Shown: positions 1 through 11,514 of the stretch, piece after piece
Layout: the number at the start of each line of letters is the position of its first letter
How positions within the stretch are numbered: the first letter of the stretch is position 1
NCBI GenBank assembly: GCA_002914805.1
Contig: JXTB01000228.1
Coordinates: forward strand, 164,461 to 228,460
Direction: 5' to 3'
Length of the DNA stretch: 64,000 nucleotides
Source: Parasponia andersonii
Taxonomy: Eukaryota; Streptophyta; Magnoliopsida; Rosales; Cannabaceae
Program-made: the position numbers and the translations under genes
The notes under the pieces: generated by a model
Told to the model about the DNA's origin: nothing
What the model saw: only the letters and a program-made list of their open reading frames with translations
Database searches by the model: none

Positions 1-660
1 AAATTCATTTCCACAGGGATTGTAACCTAAATTTCGCTAAGTATTATCATCAACATAATCCTAATTTTTCTAATATGATGTGAATAAAAGTGTTAAACTA
101 AGAGTAGTGCTAAGAAATTAAAATAAAACTAAGAGTTACAATAGTTTTAAAAGTTTGATTTCATCTAGTTATTTACAATGCTTTTTATGCCAATTTATTA
201 TTAATCAACTCTCCTAGTTTATAAGTCAAGAATCTTAATTTATTCTAATTCCTTCTTTTTAAGTGCCAAGTAAAATTATTCTTAAAATCAATTTCAATAT
301 CTCTATCAAAATCAAGAAGATAAGAATTTATTAAGAGTTTGATTCTTTTTAATTAATTTTAAAGGAATTATAGCTCTCTCGAACCTTATAAAACCTTTGG
401 TTTTATTATCTAAGAGTCATATCTAAAATTTGTTATCACGAGTATTGAATTCTAAATACCAAATCAATTCATTGCTGATTAGATAATTAAAAAATAAAAA
501 ATAAAATAATATAAATAAATTGAAAGAAAATTTCTTAAATAATTAATTGAGAATTAAAAATTAGCATTCAACATAGACCAGATTATTCCTCTAGATAAAA
601 TAAATTAGTTCACAATAAAAGTAAAAGAACACGAGATGATGCTTTAAACATAATGAGTTA
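1..660. other. AT-rich flank of element 1, no gene
   Basis: I see no coding capacity here. The text is AT-rich, starts with a phrase typical of plant repeats (CCACAGGGATTG), and appears to continue after element 1 at 11515. It is therefore probably part of an older repeat into which element 1 inserted. The family is not recognised. Confidence 0.4.
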
Positions 661-665
661 AAGAA
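661..665. repeat. Target-site duplication AAGAA of element 1 (left copy)
   Basis: AAGAA lies directly before the LTR at 666 and again directly after the other LTR at 11510-11514. Five base pairs is the usual duplication length for Ty3/gypsy integrases. Confidence 0.85.
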
Positions 666-1394
666 TGTTAACGGAGATTTTGTCAACAATAAATTTGAAA
701 AAATTGCAAAATATAGTTTGTGTGTGAAAAGGGTTAATTAATCAAAACAAACAAAGAGACAAGAATTTTATAGTGGTGCAGTCCCAAAAAAGATGAGCCT
801 ACGTCCATTGTTTTTTACTATTTTCTAGAGAATTACAAGAGCTCAAAATTACAATATATTGTCCGGAAAGAAGAAGTAAGAGTCTAAAAAGTTTCCAAAA
901 TATCTAAAAGATAAAAAATCAAAGATATCCCAAAAAGATCAGAACATCCCCCACTGAAACATTGAACTCCCTTTATATAGGTGAGGATAGCTCAATGTTT
1001 CCCAATTGTGAGAATGGGTAACTGTATAATTGGAAAATACAATTTGAGTAACAATATAACTGGGTAATAACTTAAATGAGATAACTAGTCGATCTTTAAA
1101 GAGAAACTTTTGTTTCCCTTTCTTTGTAGGTTACCCGTTTGACGAAGGTTAGTCTAGTTTCCTTTTCATTCTGGTCGCACTTAACTCGTTTGGAGGATAT
1201 CGCACTAACTTATGCGGTAGAGGTCGCACTTAACTCTTTCGGAGGAGGTCGCACTAATTTATACGATGGAGGTCGCACTAAACTCTTTCGGAGGAGGTCA
1301 CACTTAATCTTACTCGTGCAACCTAACACGTTCACTTGGTTAACTTTTCTCTTTTTGGTATTGACCAACATATAGGATTTTAGACCGCACAATA
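666..1394 (-). repeat. 3' LTR of element 1
   Basis: This matches 10830-11509 almost throughout. On the minus strand it should run from TGTTGTGCGG to GTCAACA, but this copy begins TATTGTGCGG. It is about 49 bp longer than its partner because it carries an extra unit of an internal repeat built on GGTCGCACTAA (about 1168-1310). A weak purine-rich tract (AGAGGGCAAT) precedes it on the minus strand. Confidence 0.88.
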
Positions 1395-2001
1395 ATTGCC
1401 CTCTAGCTCTATTAGTTCTTTAGGACAAAATGGAGCTTCCTTATACTATAAGTGCGAGCATAAAAAATGCGATGTCATGACCTAGACTTGAGACCTGTGA
1501 AGAGTTGCTAGATCTCAAATCTCACCTTTTCAAGATCACGCGCACCTTTTTCTGACAAATGAAACCATGTGTTACCTTTTCTAAAAAGAATAGCAAAACT
1601 CGAGGAGACTTTTCCCTTCTTTTTCTTTTTTGAACAAACACAATGATAGTGATGACGCCAGCTATTGTCTTAAATCGAATCATTTCAAATTTTGAAAAGA
1701 TACCGATTTAATTTCGGAAAATCAAATCCTGTGTGAACTTTGGCCTTTGGATCTGAAAATTAAATACTTTGATCTACGGATATGATTTGACGATGCTCGA
1801 GACATATATATCGAAAACTAATCCGCCTCCTCTTCAAAAATCCTATCGTCTGCTATTTCTCTTGAAACCCGAAGCATTCACGAAGCAATTCTTTTGGCGT
1901 CATCTTATTCTTCAGCTTGTACAACTTTCAGCCTCTTCTCCGATGAAGCTATCACTGCAATCCTTCAGACTACATTTCGATTCCTCTGTCTTCGAAGAAA
2001 G

Positions 2002-4519
2002 GTTAGTATATATCCTCTCTCTTTTATTGTTCTCTGTCCAGAAAACCCATTTACAGATTTTATTTGTAGAAATTGAATCCAGTTGTAGAGCCTAAATGTC
2101 CTGAATGAAAACCTGTCCCACACTCGGATGGACTGGAATGGGAATTTTTTAGATCCCCTTTGTTGGTTTATAGAATACTTTCTTTTAGATGACTGACATA
2201 GACGAACTCGTGAAAGAGTTCTTTTTTTTAACGAACTGCTCGAACAATTTTCATGAATCTGTAGATCGATTAGAAAAAATTCGATGAGCAGCTTGTTGAT
2301 ACAATCCTAGGATGAGACCCCAAAACTGTTCGCATATAGCTAAGGTCCCTGATGCACGCATAGGACTAAATCCATCCATATTTCTTTTCAGATGTCTAGT
2401 AGTGAGGATTTTAGGGAAGAAAATGCATTCTCAGGAGAATCTTCCAATACCAGCGTTAGCTCCATAAACCTCGAAGATTATCTTGAGCCAGAATTTGAAG
2501 TTGAAATAACCAGGGTCAGGCAAAGTAGTCCTCACATTGGCGACCTTCCTCAAGACCAATGGCCCTGGCATATCAGAGATGCCGCTACGTTCGCAACGGG
2601 TTATTAATATGTAGAGGGAGACTGGTCATGTACCAATATAAGGATGAGCTGCACCACGAATAGGCTCAGCAAGATCGTGTGCAACTACAAGATCGCCATC
2701 CCTCTTCGCCTTCCTATGGAGTTCAATCGACCACATACACTACCTCGCGGAATTACCTCATTCTCTGAAGCAGTTCTCAAATGCGGTGTCCGCCTCCCAC
2801 TTTATCCTTACATAAAATCCATCGTCGATTATTATAGAGTCATTCCTTTTCAACTAACTCCAAACACTTATAGTTATATGGTAGATCTGTACATACTATA
2901 CCATAAACTAGGCTTAGAAACCCCTACTCCTGAAAAGTTTGCTTGGTTTTACCAAGTGAAATCAAATCCATCAGACTTCAGCTTCTTTTATGCGAGCAAG
3001 TGGTCGAACCAAGTAATAAAAACTATCTACAGGATTCGCAACAACATGGAAAATGGAAAAAACTATTTTTCTACTTTGACTATGCAGATAACGGCTTTTT
3101 TCAGAATCCCAGTAAATAACTTTCAGTTTATCGCCTTTTTTGTATATACATATTATTCTGATCGCACTCGTATGTCATTGCAAATAATAGGGAGCGGCCC
3201 GGACTTTTAGAGAATAGCTCGCAAGGGTGTACAGAATAAACGACCTTCCGATTAAAGAATTCGATTGGAAAAAGCTTGGGACTTCCAAGAACTTAATCAC
3301 TTGTGGTCTGCTTCCAAGGGGAGCCGCCTTCCCGGATTCCATCTTTCGTTCGAACAGACCCTCGAGCTCGAAGAATAAGAAGCCGAGGAAGCAGACGGAA
3401 AAAGTGCCTCGTCTTCCAAACCTAGGAAGCGAAAAGCACCTGCCACCCTTACAACCTCGGAACCATCATCTCCAGAAACCGCATCACCACCAGTTTCTCA
3501 ACAGCAAGAAGGTGATTATTTTTTCCTTCTTTCCTTATCATCATATTATGTCACCTCGCATGCTGACTCACATCTGTACATAAATGATTATTGGTAGCGG
3601 ACTACGAGTACCGCCTTCCACTCTAGGGTCAATGGCAAAGTCCAAGACATCAGAGAGCATACCTCCATCGATGTCAAAAGGGAAAGAGAAGATCAACACT
3701 TCCAAGAAACAAAAAGTCGCCTTTGAGGATATCCTGACAAGCTCACTTCCTCCTCAGCCTCAAACTACGAGCCATCCTGATCCATCCAAGGAGACTGCCA
3801 CTTCTTCGGAACCGAACCAGGTTGATAAAGACGAGGAGCTTTTCTCACTCCTTAACCAATTGCCAGAGAAGGCTGGTATGAGCACAGCCTTCATTGATTG
3901 CTTCACTTTTGAAGATGGCTGGGAGAGGATGAAGTGACGATCAACCAAGATTGCCTTCAGTTCTGCGATGAGAATGTTGGCAAATGTAAGAATCTTCTAT
4001 TTTCTCTCTTCAACGCACCTTTTTGGTATTGATGTGTTATATTTTCAGACTACTGTAGCTGCTGTCCTGATGCATGGCCCAGTCCTTGAGTATTTGGAAA
4101 AAGCCAAAAAAGTCGAAGAAATAACCCAAGCAATCAAGGACTCGGAGAAGGCTCATGAGGAAGAGAAAAAATCCTTCGAACTAGAGAATCGGCAGCTATG
4201 CGAGGATCTAGCCAAGGAAAAGCTCGAGGAGAAAATTAAAGAGCTTAAAAAGACTATCTCTGAGCATTCAGATCGTATGAAGGAGGCGACAACAGAGGCG
4301 GCTCACAAGGCTATTGAAGAGTTCAAGGCTACTGAAGTCAAGGAGCTAGAAGACAAAGCCAGTGACATCGCCTCGTCGACCATTATATATAACATCTTCT
4401 GTGAGCATCTGGACTTCGGCTTTTCTATTCTTGGCAAAGACATGGTCAAGCTTGTCTGGAGTTGGAGGGAAGTGGAAGCTACCAAAACTGGAGATGGTGG
4501 AGCGAGCACGTCTGCATAA
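2002..4519 (+). pseudogene. Antisense spliced ORF (aORF) of element 1
   Basis: It runs opposite to pol between integrase and the 3' LTR. The ATG at 2392 follows an acceptor (TTTCTTTTCAG). A donor AAAG/GTTAGT at 2002 suggests a 390-bp 5' intron. The first piece (2392-2607) ends in a stop. The next frame (2644-3210) reads AVLKCGVRLPLYPYIKSIVD and HKLGLETPTPEKFAWFYQVK, resembling the plant gypsy-associated domain I recall as Transposase_28. Further intron-like segments are 3512-3597 and 3986-4048, both GT-AG. The C-terminal part (4049-4519) is a charged coiled coil (KKVEEITQAIKDSEKAHEEE). Similar antisense ORFs are known in Tat-lineage elements and their function is unknown. Stops make this copy a pseudogene. 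Confidence 0.7.
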
Positions 4520-5021
4520 AAATAATGTTCTTTTATTTTTTTTAACTACAGAACAATACAGGCTTGGTCCCCTTCTTATTTGTATTTCTTTGCTTGCATA
4601 CAAGTGCGAGTTTTATCAATGAATGAATGCTTTCTTTATTAGACGTTTATTCCTGCAAAATAATCAAAAAAACGAAGTTGAAATATAGAAGATAATTAAT
4701 TTAACCAAGTAGTCAATCACTAGGTGACTGATCAGTACGCTATTGCAATTCGAATCCAACACACTTAAAATGATTGTATTAGGATAGGTTAGGTCGCTTA
4801 AAAAAATAGCAAGTATGAGTGATGTAAACTTAATACTGTTTTTCAAAAGTTCCATGGTAAAATGTAAATATAGCAATATATCACATCGAACAATGAACGT
4901 TTTGCTTAGTTACTTTGTTGTTCGAGGAGGAAAATTGCATAATACAACATTCTAAGGCATGAAGCGAGGAGAAAATCCTAAGATTTTAAGGCCTCTCTAA
5001 ATGGACGTTCTGCATAGTCCC

Positions 5022-6289
5022 TTAGGAAGCAAGTAGGAGATAATATTCTAATCCCACTGCCCCCCGAGTCTTATGGTGTTCGAAGACTGCCATAAAACTA
5101 TAAAAGNNNNNNNNNNNNNNNNNNNNNNNNNNNNNNNNNNNNNNNNNNNNNNNNNNNAGGTCACCAACTTCAAATCCTCTTCGTCTGACTTTAGAGTTAT
5201 AATATCGAGCAGTGCGCTGTTGATATGATGCGATTCGAAGCTGAGACTGCTTACGCCTTTCTTCTAAAAGATCAAGCTCAATACTCAATAGTATTTCGTT
5301 GCGATCTTGCTTATAGGTTGATCGTCGTAGAGAGCTCACATCAATTTCAACTGAAACCATTGCTTTATATCCGTAAGCTAAAGAGAATGGACTTTCTCTG
5401 GTAGTTTTTCGTTGAGTGGTGCGATAAGCCCATAAAACTTCAGGGAGTATGTCTGGCCAAGCTCCTTTATGCTCTTCCAACTTTGTCTTTATATTGTGTT
5501 TAAGTATTTTATTTATTGCTTCAACCTGTCCATTGGCTTATGGATGAATAACAGCGGAAAAATTCTTCTTGATGCCTAAGTTGTTGCAGAAGTTACGGAA
5601 CTCGTCGCAGTCAAATTGTTTCCCATTATCAGAAATTATGGTATATGGTATACCATAACGGCAGATTATAGATTTGTAAACAAAATCTATCATCTTTTTT
5701 GCAGAAATGGTACTCAAGGCTTCAGCTTCTATCCACTTGGTGAATAATCGACTGCGACCATTGCATAATTCAATCCATCTCGTGCCAATGGAAGCGTTTT
5801 GACAATATCAATTCCCCATACTGCAAATGGCCATGGACTGTTCATTGGAGTGAGAGGAACAAGTGGTATTCTAGGAACAGTTGCAAATCGTTGGCATTTG
5901 TTATACCTCCTAGTAAATTCCATCGTATCCTTCTTCATGGTTGGCCAAAAATACCATTGTCTTAGAATCTTGTTCGCAAGTGCCTGCCCCCCGGAATGAT
6001 TTCCACATATTCGTTTGTAAATTTTCCTCATAATATAGTCTACTCTTTCTTCATCGACACATAACAATAATGGCGCACTAAAACTTCTTCGATAAAGCTT
6101 CTCGTCATAGATAACATAGCGAGCTACTTTCATTCGAAGTCGCTTCACATTGTCTTTGTTTTTGGGGAGATCGCCATTTTGTATATACTTTATTATAGGA
6201 TCTATCCACGATGATTTTTTATCAACCGTCATAGCTATCTGGGGCTCTGCTTCGATACTTGGTTTTGTAAGAAACTCAACAAGAACCAC
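5022..6289 (-). pseudogene. IN: Integrase of element 1, broken and gapped
   Basis: The N-terminal zinc-binding region is near 5880-6010 (GNHSGG, YFWPTMKKD, NKCQRF). The first of the paired cysteines is Tyr here (RRYNKCQ). The core begins SPWPFAVWGIDIVKTLP (about 5790-5820), which carries the first catalytic Asp. The frame is lost near 5729-5760. A later piece at 5110-5480 reads PEVLWAYRTTQRKTTRESPF, the typical integrase C-terminal part. Fifty-one Ns at 5107-5157 remove the following stretch. The enzyme would join element DNA to the chromosome. Confidence 0.82.
5107..5157. other. Assembly gap (51 N)
   Basis: There is a run of 51 undefined bases inside the integrase C-terminal region of element 1. 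The true missing length is unknown. Confidence 1.
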
Positions 6290-6412
6290 CTTTAGTAGTT
6301 CGGCATCTTTTGTTGAGGTGAGTTTAGCTAGAGTATCTGCTTGAGTATTCTTAATGCGAGGAAGAAATTGAATGTTATAGGCAGTGAATGTCGAGAATAA
6401 TCTTTGTATCTC

Positions 6413-6690
6413 CTATAAATAAGCCATCATTCTCTTTCCTCTTGCTTGATACTCACCATTCAATTGACAAATGACTAGCTGGGAATCATTGTATACCTCA
6501 ATCATTTCGACCTTCGTTTTTTGTGCGAGCTTTAGCTCGGATATCAGTGCTTCATATTCTGCCTCATTATTTGATGCTGGAAATTTGAAGCGAAGTGCAC
6601 AATGAATATTGTGCCCTTCAAGACTGATTAATACTAAGCCCGCACCAGCTCCACTCTCGTTCAACGATCCATCGACATAAAGCTTCTATA
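6413..6690 (-). pseudogene. aRH: Second (archaeal-type) RNase H of element 1
   Basis: The frame reads NESGAGAGLVLISLEGHNIH, then ASNNEAEYEALISELKLAQK and YNDSQLVICQLNGEYQ. This is the extra RNase H of Tat-lineage elements, distinct from the one attached to RT. The Glu of NNEAEYEAL and the Asp of NDSQL are present. An in-frame stop near 6412 cuts it before integrase, and another lies near the domain's beginning. Confidence 0.8.
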
Positions 6691-6785
6691 ATCTGGATAA
6701 ATTTGTAGCAGGTTTTTCGATTACTTCTGTGAGAAGATTAACATCATATGTGAACTCTGCAATGAAATCTGCAAGAGCTTGCCCT

Positions 6786-7346
6786 TTAATCGTCGTGAAG
6801 TAGTCGTCCTGACGCCTCGGGTTTTTGCAGAACTTGCTTTAACGGAAAGTTCCTGAAAACTTTGATAGTGTGCGCATGAAAATAAGGTCGAAGTTTCCTG
6901 GATGCGACAATGAGTGCTAATGCCAATTTCTTCATCTCAGGATATCTTGTTTCGGCATCGAGTAGTCTTTTACTTACGTAATACGCTAGTCGCTGTATTT
7001 TTTCATATTCTCGAATTAATGCAGTACTTGTCGCATATTTAGAAACAGCGAGGTATAAATATAATGCTTCCCCTGGATTTGGCTTTGACAAGAGTGGAGG
7101 AGAACCCAAGTGTATTTTTAATTCTTGGAATGCCTACTCATATTCTCCCATCCACTCAAACCTCTTCGAACCTTTTAATACTTCAAATAATAGTTGGCAC
7201 TTATCCGTCGACCTGGATACAAATCGACTCAATGTGGCCACTCTTCCTGCCAGGCTCTGCATATCTTTGGGTTTGCGAGGAGATTGCATATCAATCAGCG
7301 CTTGTATCTTCTGAGGGTTAGCTTCAATACCTCGCTGATTGACCAT
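6786..7346 (-). pseudogene. RH: RT connection and first RNase H of element 1
   Basis: Two open pieces in different frames cover this part. 7134-7346 reads MVNQRGIEANPQKIQALIDM (the RT thumb, normally GIEANPEKIKAI). 6786-7109 reads EALYLYLAVSKYATSTALIR and later YYVSKRLLDAETRYPEMKKL, the standard gypsy RNase H. A frameshift lies near 7110-7134. RNase H would degrade the RNA strand of the hybrid during reverse transcription. Confidence 0.82.
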
Positions 7347-7414
7347 GAAACCCAGAAATTTTCCAGATCCTACCTCGAATGCACACTTTTGGAGATTCAG
7401 ATTATTTGATACTT

Positions 7415-8423
7415 TCAGAGAATTTTGAACATCTCATCAAGATGTTTGATGTGATCTTCAGCTTTCTTCGACTTTACCAACATGTCGTCAACATATACCT
7501 CCATTGTCTTGCTAATTTGTTTTACAAACATCATGTTGACAAGATACTGGTAGGTTACTCCTGCATTGATGAGTCTGAAGGGCATCTTTTTGTAACAATA
7601 TAATCCTCGATCAGTGATGAATGAGGTATGCTCCTCATCTAGTTCGTACATGAGGATTTGATTGTATCCAGAATATGCATCCACGAAACTTAAGAGTGCA
7701 TGCCCCGACGTCGCATCTACAAGCTGGTCGATTCTTGGAAGGGAAAAGCTATCCTTCAGGCATGCTTTGTTGAGATCGGTAAAATCGATGTACGTTCTCC
7801 ACTTCCCGTTAGGTTTCTTTACCAAAAACCGGATTAGCAAGCCAGTTCAGGTAAAAAGATTCCCTAATAAATCTAATTTCGAGAAACTTTTCTACCTCTT
7901 CTTTCAACACGACGTAGCGTTCTGGATTCATAGCTCTTCTTTTCTGCCGTACAGGCTTCTTTGTCGAATCTATGTTAAGACGGTAGTATATGATATTTGG
8001 ATCGATCCCGACCATGTGCGAATATTGCCACGCGAAGACATCCAAGTTAGATTCCAGAAAAGCAACCAATGAAACTCGCACAGGTTCTTGAAGCTTCGCT
8101 CCAATCTTTAAAATCTTGGAGGACCTGTCAAATGACAAATTCTCCAAGTCTTCAATGGGTCCAGTTTTGACCTCTCTATCGATTTCTCGAGGGTCGAGCT
8201 CTTCGCTTGTTGTTTCAATTGACGTTTCGCCTGACGCTTCAACTGACGTTTCGCCTGACGCTTCTATTGTTGTTTCGCCTAACACTTTTCTTTGTAGTTG
8301 GACCATCATTGTGCAAGGTGTCGCATCCTTTGCTACGAGCTTTAAAGAGTTGTTATAACAAGTTCTCGCATCATATTGGTTACCACGCACCTCGCCTACT
8401 CCTTGTTGAGTCGGGAATTTCAT
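7415..8423 (-). pseudogene. RT: Reverse transcriptase of element 1, frameshifted
   Basis: The fingers start in one frame (VFAWQYSHMVGIDPNIIYYR, then EEVEKFLEIRFIRE, about 7840-8080). They continue in another (KPNGKWRTYIDFTDLNKACL, about 7770-7830), so a frameshift lies near 7815-7840. The catalytic box is YVDDMLVKS near 7470-7500, retaining both aspartates. The palm motif SFVDAYSGYNQI is also present. The enzyme would copy element RNA to DNA inside the particle. Upstream in the PR-RT linker (about 8209-8283) is a short tandem repeat encoding GETSIEAS-like units. Confidence 0.88.
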
Positions 8424-8450
8424 AGCGAGATGGTAGATTGAAGTAATAGC

Positions 8451-8759
8451 TCAAAGTTCCCTCAGTGTAGGTCTTTCTAGTACAGCATTGAATGAAGAGG
8501 GGCAATCTACAACCAAGAATTGGGTCATTACTATTGAAACCCTAGGATAGGTTCCAACATTGACCATTAACTTAATCATGCCCATAGGCATTATGTTGTT
8601 ACCACTGAATCCGTAGAGTGGAATGATGGTGAGCTTTAGGTCGCTTTCATTCAACCCCATCTTCTTAAAGGCGTCGTAATATAGGATGTCAACAGCACTT
8701 CCGTTATCGACCAATACTCGCCATAACTGCATGCTTCCACAATTGATCTTTATGACCAA
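8451..8759 (-). pseudogene. PR: Aspartic protease domain of element 1
   Basis: The minus-strand frame has the retropepsin active-site context RVLVDNGSAVDILYYDAF near 8690-8720 and ends with the usual FNAVLERPTLREL motif. Tat proteases commonly carry DNGS or DGGS in place of DTG. The domain would cut the gag-pol polyprotein. It is open across about 100 codons but separated by stops from gag upstream and RT downstream, so it is a fragment of a once continuous frame. Confidence 0.82.
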
Positions 8760-8957
8760 CGCATCATTATGTGGATAATGGACCTCCCTCGTGTCTTATT
8801 CCGTGAAAGTAATATCTATATCCGGTACTCGCTGATGCATTCATGGTCGCTATTCAAGGTACATGACGTTGGTCAATGGCTACTGCTAAGCTTCTCGTGC
8901 ATATCTATCCTACGCTCTCTTGGAATCTCCACCAACATACGGTCCTCCGAAAATAGT

Positions 8958-10768
8958 TCACACCTTGCGCTGAATTTCTGGAGGTCGCTGTCGGTTTTCT
9001 TCTCGCCTTTTATTATTCTGTTTAGAGTACTGCCATAACCACTCTTCTTTAATTAATCTTTCGATCTCATCTTTCAGGGCAAAGCAGTTATTGGTATCGT
9101 GTCCAATGTCATTGTGATACCGATAAAACTTGTTGGGGTCGCACCTCACCCTATCTCTTTTCATCGGTTCTGATTGGTGATACTGCTCTTGTTGGTTTTT
9201 GACCGCATAGATAGATGTATAGGTGCATTCAATTCAATATAATTATTGAACCTCATGGGAGCTCTTGGAGTCTCCTGTTTTTTCTATTTGGGCTACTTCT
9301 CAATCGATTGTTCATTACTTCTTTTGTTCGACTTCTTATCATTACTGTTGTTATTTGTGGTCACATCTTTGACGGCATTCTGTCATCCTCCCTTTGTCGT
9401 CTTATGAAGATTTTCGTGTGAAGATTTCACTCTTAGATGTCAATCAACTCTTCGATAGAAGTCTTCAAGGGTTCTGCATTCTCGCTCTAGTAACTCTTCA
9501 CAGAGTTTAGTTTCTGATCATACCCCAACAATCATTAAAGTCAAAACTCCTCCCTCAGGCGGGTTATTGACCTTTGTCAACTCTAAGGTAAAACAATTTA
9601 GGTAAGAACGTAGAGTTTCCTCCGGGCCTTGCCGAATAGCAGACAGACTTACCAGTAGAACAATAAAATTCTTTGCAGCCTGGAATTGCCTCAAGAATGC
9701 AGTGTGAAGCTATTGCTAGGACGAGATTAAACCAGACTTGAGTCCTCAGAACCACTTCTTCGCCACTCCTGTGAGAGTTACAACAAAGCATCTACAACGT
9801 GCGAGATCATCAACACGATAAAGTTCCATCAGATCGCTAAAGTGATTCATATGATCCTGCGAATCAGTTTTCCCATCAAAAGTGTTTATGGTGGGAAGTT
9901 TAAATCCAGCAGGTAAGGTGGCAGCTCGAAACCTCCTCGCTGAATAGAGATTGACGATACCCATCAGCGAGCTCATCGTCTCGATCAGCAGGTGCATCGA
10001 AAGCAATCCTCAGATTATGAACATCGACGTTCAGAGGGAGAATATTCTCTCTTACTGGTGGTAGGAGTGGTCTCTGATCGTTATTACGATATAAGGCGGG
10101 TTGGTTAGGTAGGGTCTGCTGTGACCTTAGGGATTCTAATGAAACAGTGCGAGGAGATTGGCTTTGGTTGTTGTGATACGATGTGGATCGCTCCTGACTT
10201 CGTCGCTGATCCAGATATTGTCTCAGGTCTATAGGATTCTGTCGAGATTCCAAACTGATCCTTTCAAAGACACTCCTCGATTGACATTTTTGCTCGTCAT
10301 CTAGATAATCATGATTGATGGTTGCTCTCCAGGAAGGTTGTCCACGATCACGATCAGTGCTCGAACTTTCGATACCAGATACCAGAGGCAAGTTTGCGAC
10401 CTTGCCTTTTCCCTTGGAGTGTAATCTCCTCGACGCTCCTGCTGGGCTTTAGATTGGTCGCAGTTCCCTGTCTCTATGATTTGAATTGCTCTCTCATATT
10501 GTTGAGCATGACGTTCTCTGGGGCGTTCGTACTGTGGTGGAGTTAGCATCTGTCCCTCAGCAAGTCATCAAAAGGAGTCATCAATCTGACTTGTAATTTG
10601 CTGAAGGTTCACCAGTGCTTCCTCCATGCGATCCTATCTCTGGACAATATTTTCCAGTGCGGTCACAGTAGGCTGATCCTGAGCAGGATCTACCTGTATA
10701 GCAGCGGTACTTTGGGGATGATTTTGGCTAGTTCCGGTATTTTTGGTAGTGTTTCTGGTATTTGCCAT
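8958..10768 (-). pseudogene. gag: gag of element 1, frameshifted
   Basis: The likely start is the ATG at 10768 (MANTRNTTKNTGTSQNH), the second Met of its reading frame and the first that looks like a gag start. The capsid-like part around 9746-9910 reads LPTINTFDGKTDSQDHMNHF, matching the retrotransposon gag core of Tat elements. Near 9110-9135 a zinc-knuckle-like stretch (FYRYHNDIGHDTNNCFALKD) is recognisable, but its first cysteines look substituted. At least four reading-frame changes lie between start and knuckle, so no intact capsid protein could be made. The product would package element RNA in a cytoplasmic particle. Confidence 0.8.
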
Positions 10769-10810
10769 TATTGAAAGAAGCGGAATAGACAAACTTTTTT
10801 GCCGGAATAG

Positions 10811-10829
10811 CTCCACTTCTAATGCCAAT
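10811..10829 (-). other. Candidate primer-binding site of element 1
   Basis: Directly downstream of the 5' LTR the minus strand reads TTGGCATTAGAAGTGGAG. This resembles, but does not perfectly match, the initiator-Met type TGGTATCAGAGC. The position is right; which tRNA primes is uncertain. Confidence 0.5.
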
Positions 10830-11509
10830 TGTTGACAGAGGTTTTGTCAACAATAAATTTGGAAAAATTGCAAAATGTGGCTTGTGTGTGAAAAGGGTTA
10901 ATTAATCAAAGCAAACAAAGAGACAAGAATTTTATAATGGTTCAGCTCCAAAAAAGATGAGCCTACGTCCACTATTTTTTACTATTTTGTAGAGAATTAC
11001 AAGAGCTCAAAATTACAATGTATTGTCCAGAAAGAAGAAGTAAGAGTCTAAAAAGTTCTCAAAAGATCTAAAAGATAAAAGATAAAAGATATCCCAAAAA
11101 GAACAAAACATCCCCCACTAAAACATTGAACTCCCTTTATATAGGTGAGGATAGCTCAATGTTTCCCAATTGTGAGAATGGGTAACTGTATAATTGGAAA
11201 ATACAATTCGAGTAACAATATAACTGGGTAATAACTTAAATGAGATGACTGGTCGATCTTTAAAGAGAAACTTTTGCTTCTCTTTCTTTATAGGTTACCT
11301 GTTTGACGAAGTTTAGTTTAGTTTCCTTTTCATTTTGGTCGCACTTAACTCGTTTGGAGGAGGTCGCACTAACTTATGCGGTGGAGGTCGCACTAAACTC
11401 TTTCGGATGAGGTCGCACTTAATCTTACTCATGCGACCTGACACGTTCACTTGGTCAACTTTTCCCTTTTTGGTATTGACCAACATATAGGATTTTAGAC
11501 CGCACAACA
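10830..11509 (-). repeat. 5' LTR of element 1
   Basis: This is the partner of 666-1394 and carries intact TG...CA ends on the minus strand (TGTTGTGCGG to TCTGTCAACA). As the 5' LTR it should hold the element's promoter. It is followed at once on the minus strand by a candidate primer-binding site and then gag. Confidence 0.88.
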
Positions 11510-11514
11510 AAGAA
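11510..11514. repeat. Target-site duplication AAGAA of element 1 (right copy)
   Basis: This is the same five bases as 661-665, directly outside the 5' LTR. Confidence 0.85.

Larger units (their letters stand above)
666..11509 (-). mobile_element. Tat-lineage Ty3/gypsy LTR retrotransposon (element 1), degenerate but structurally complete
   Basis: Two direct LTRs (666-1394 and 10830-11509) enclose about 9.4 kb, and AAGAA flanks both ends (661-665 and 11510-11514) as a 5-bp target duplication. Coding is on the minus strand in the order gag, protease, reverse transcriptase, RNase H, a second RNase H and integrase, which is the Ty3/gypsy order. The second RNase H after the usual one, and an extra ORF antisense to pol between integrase and the 3' LTR, are marks of the plant Tat lineage. 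Frameshifts and stops break gag and pol, so the copy cannot act on its own. The scaffold has a 51-base N run inside the integrase end. The lineage call rests on domain order and remembered family features, not on a tree. Confidence 0.9.
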
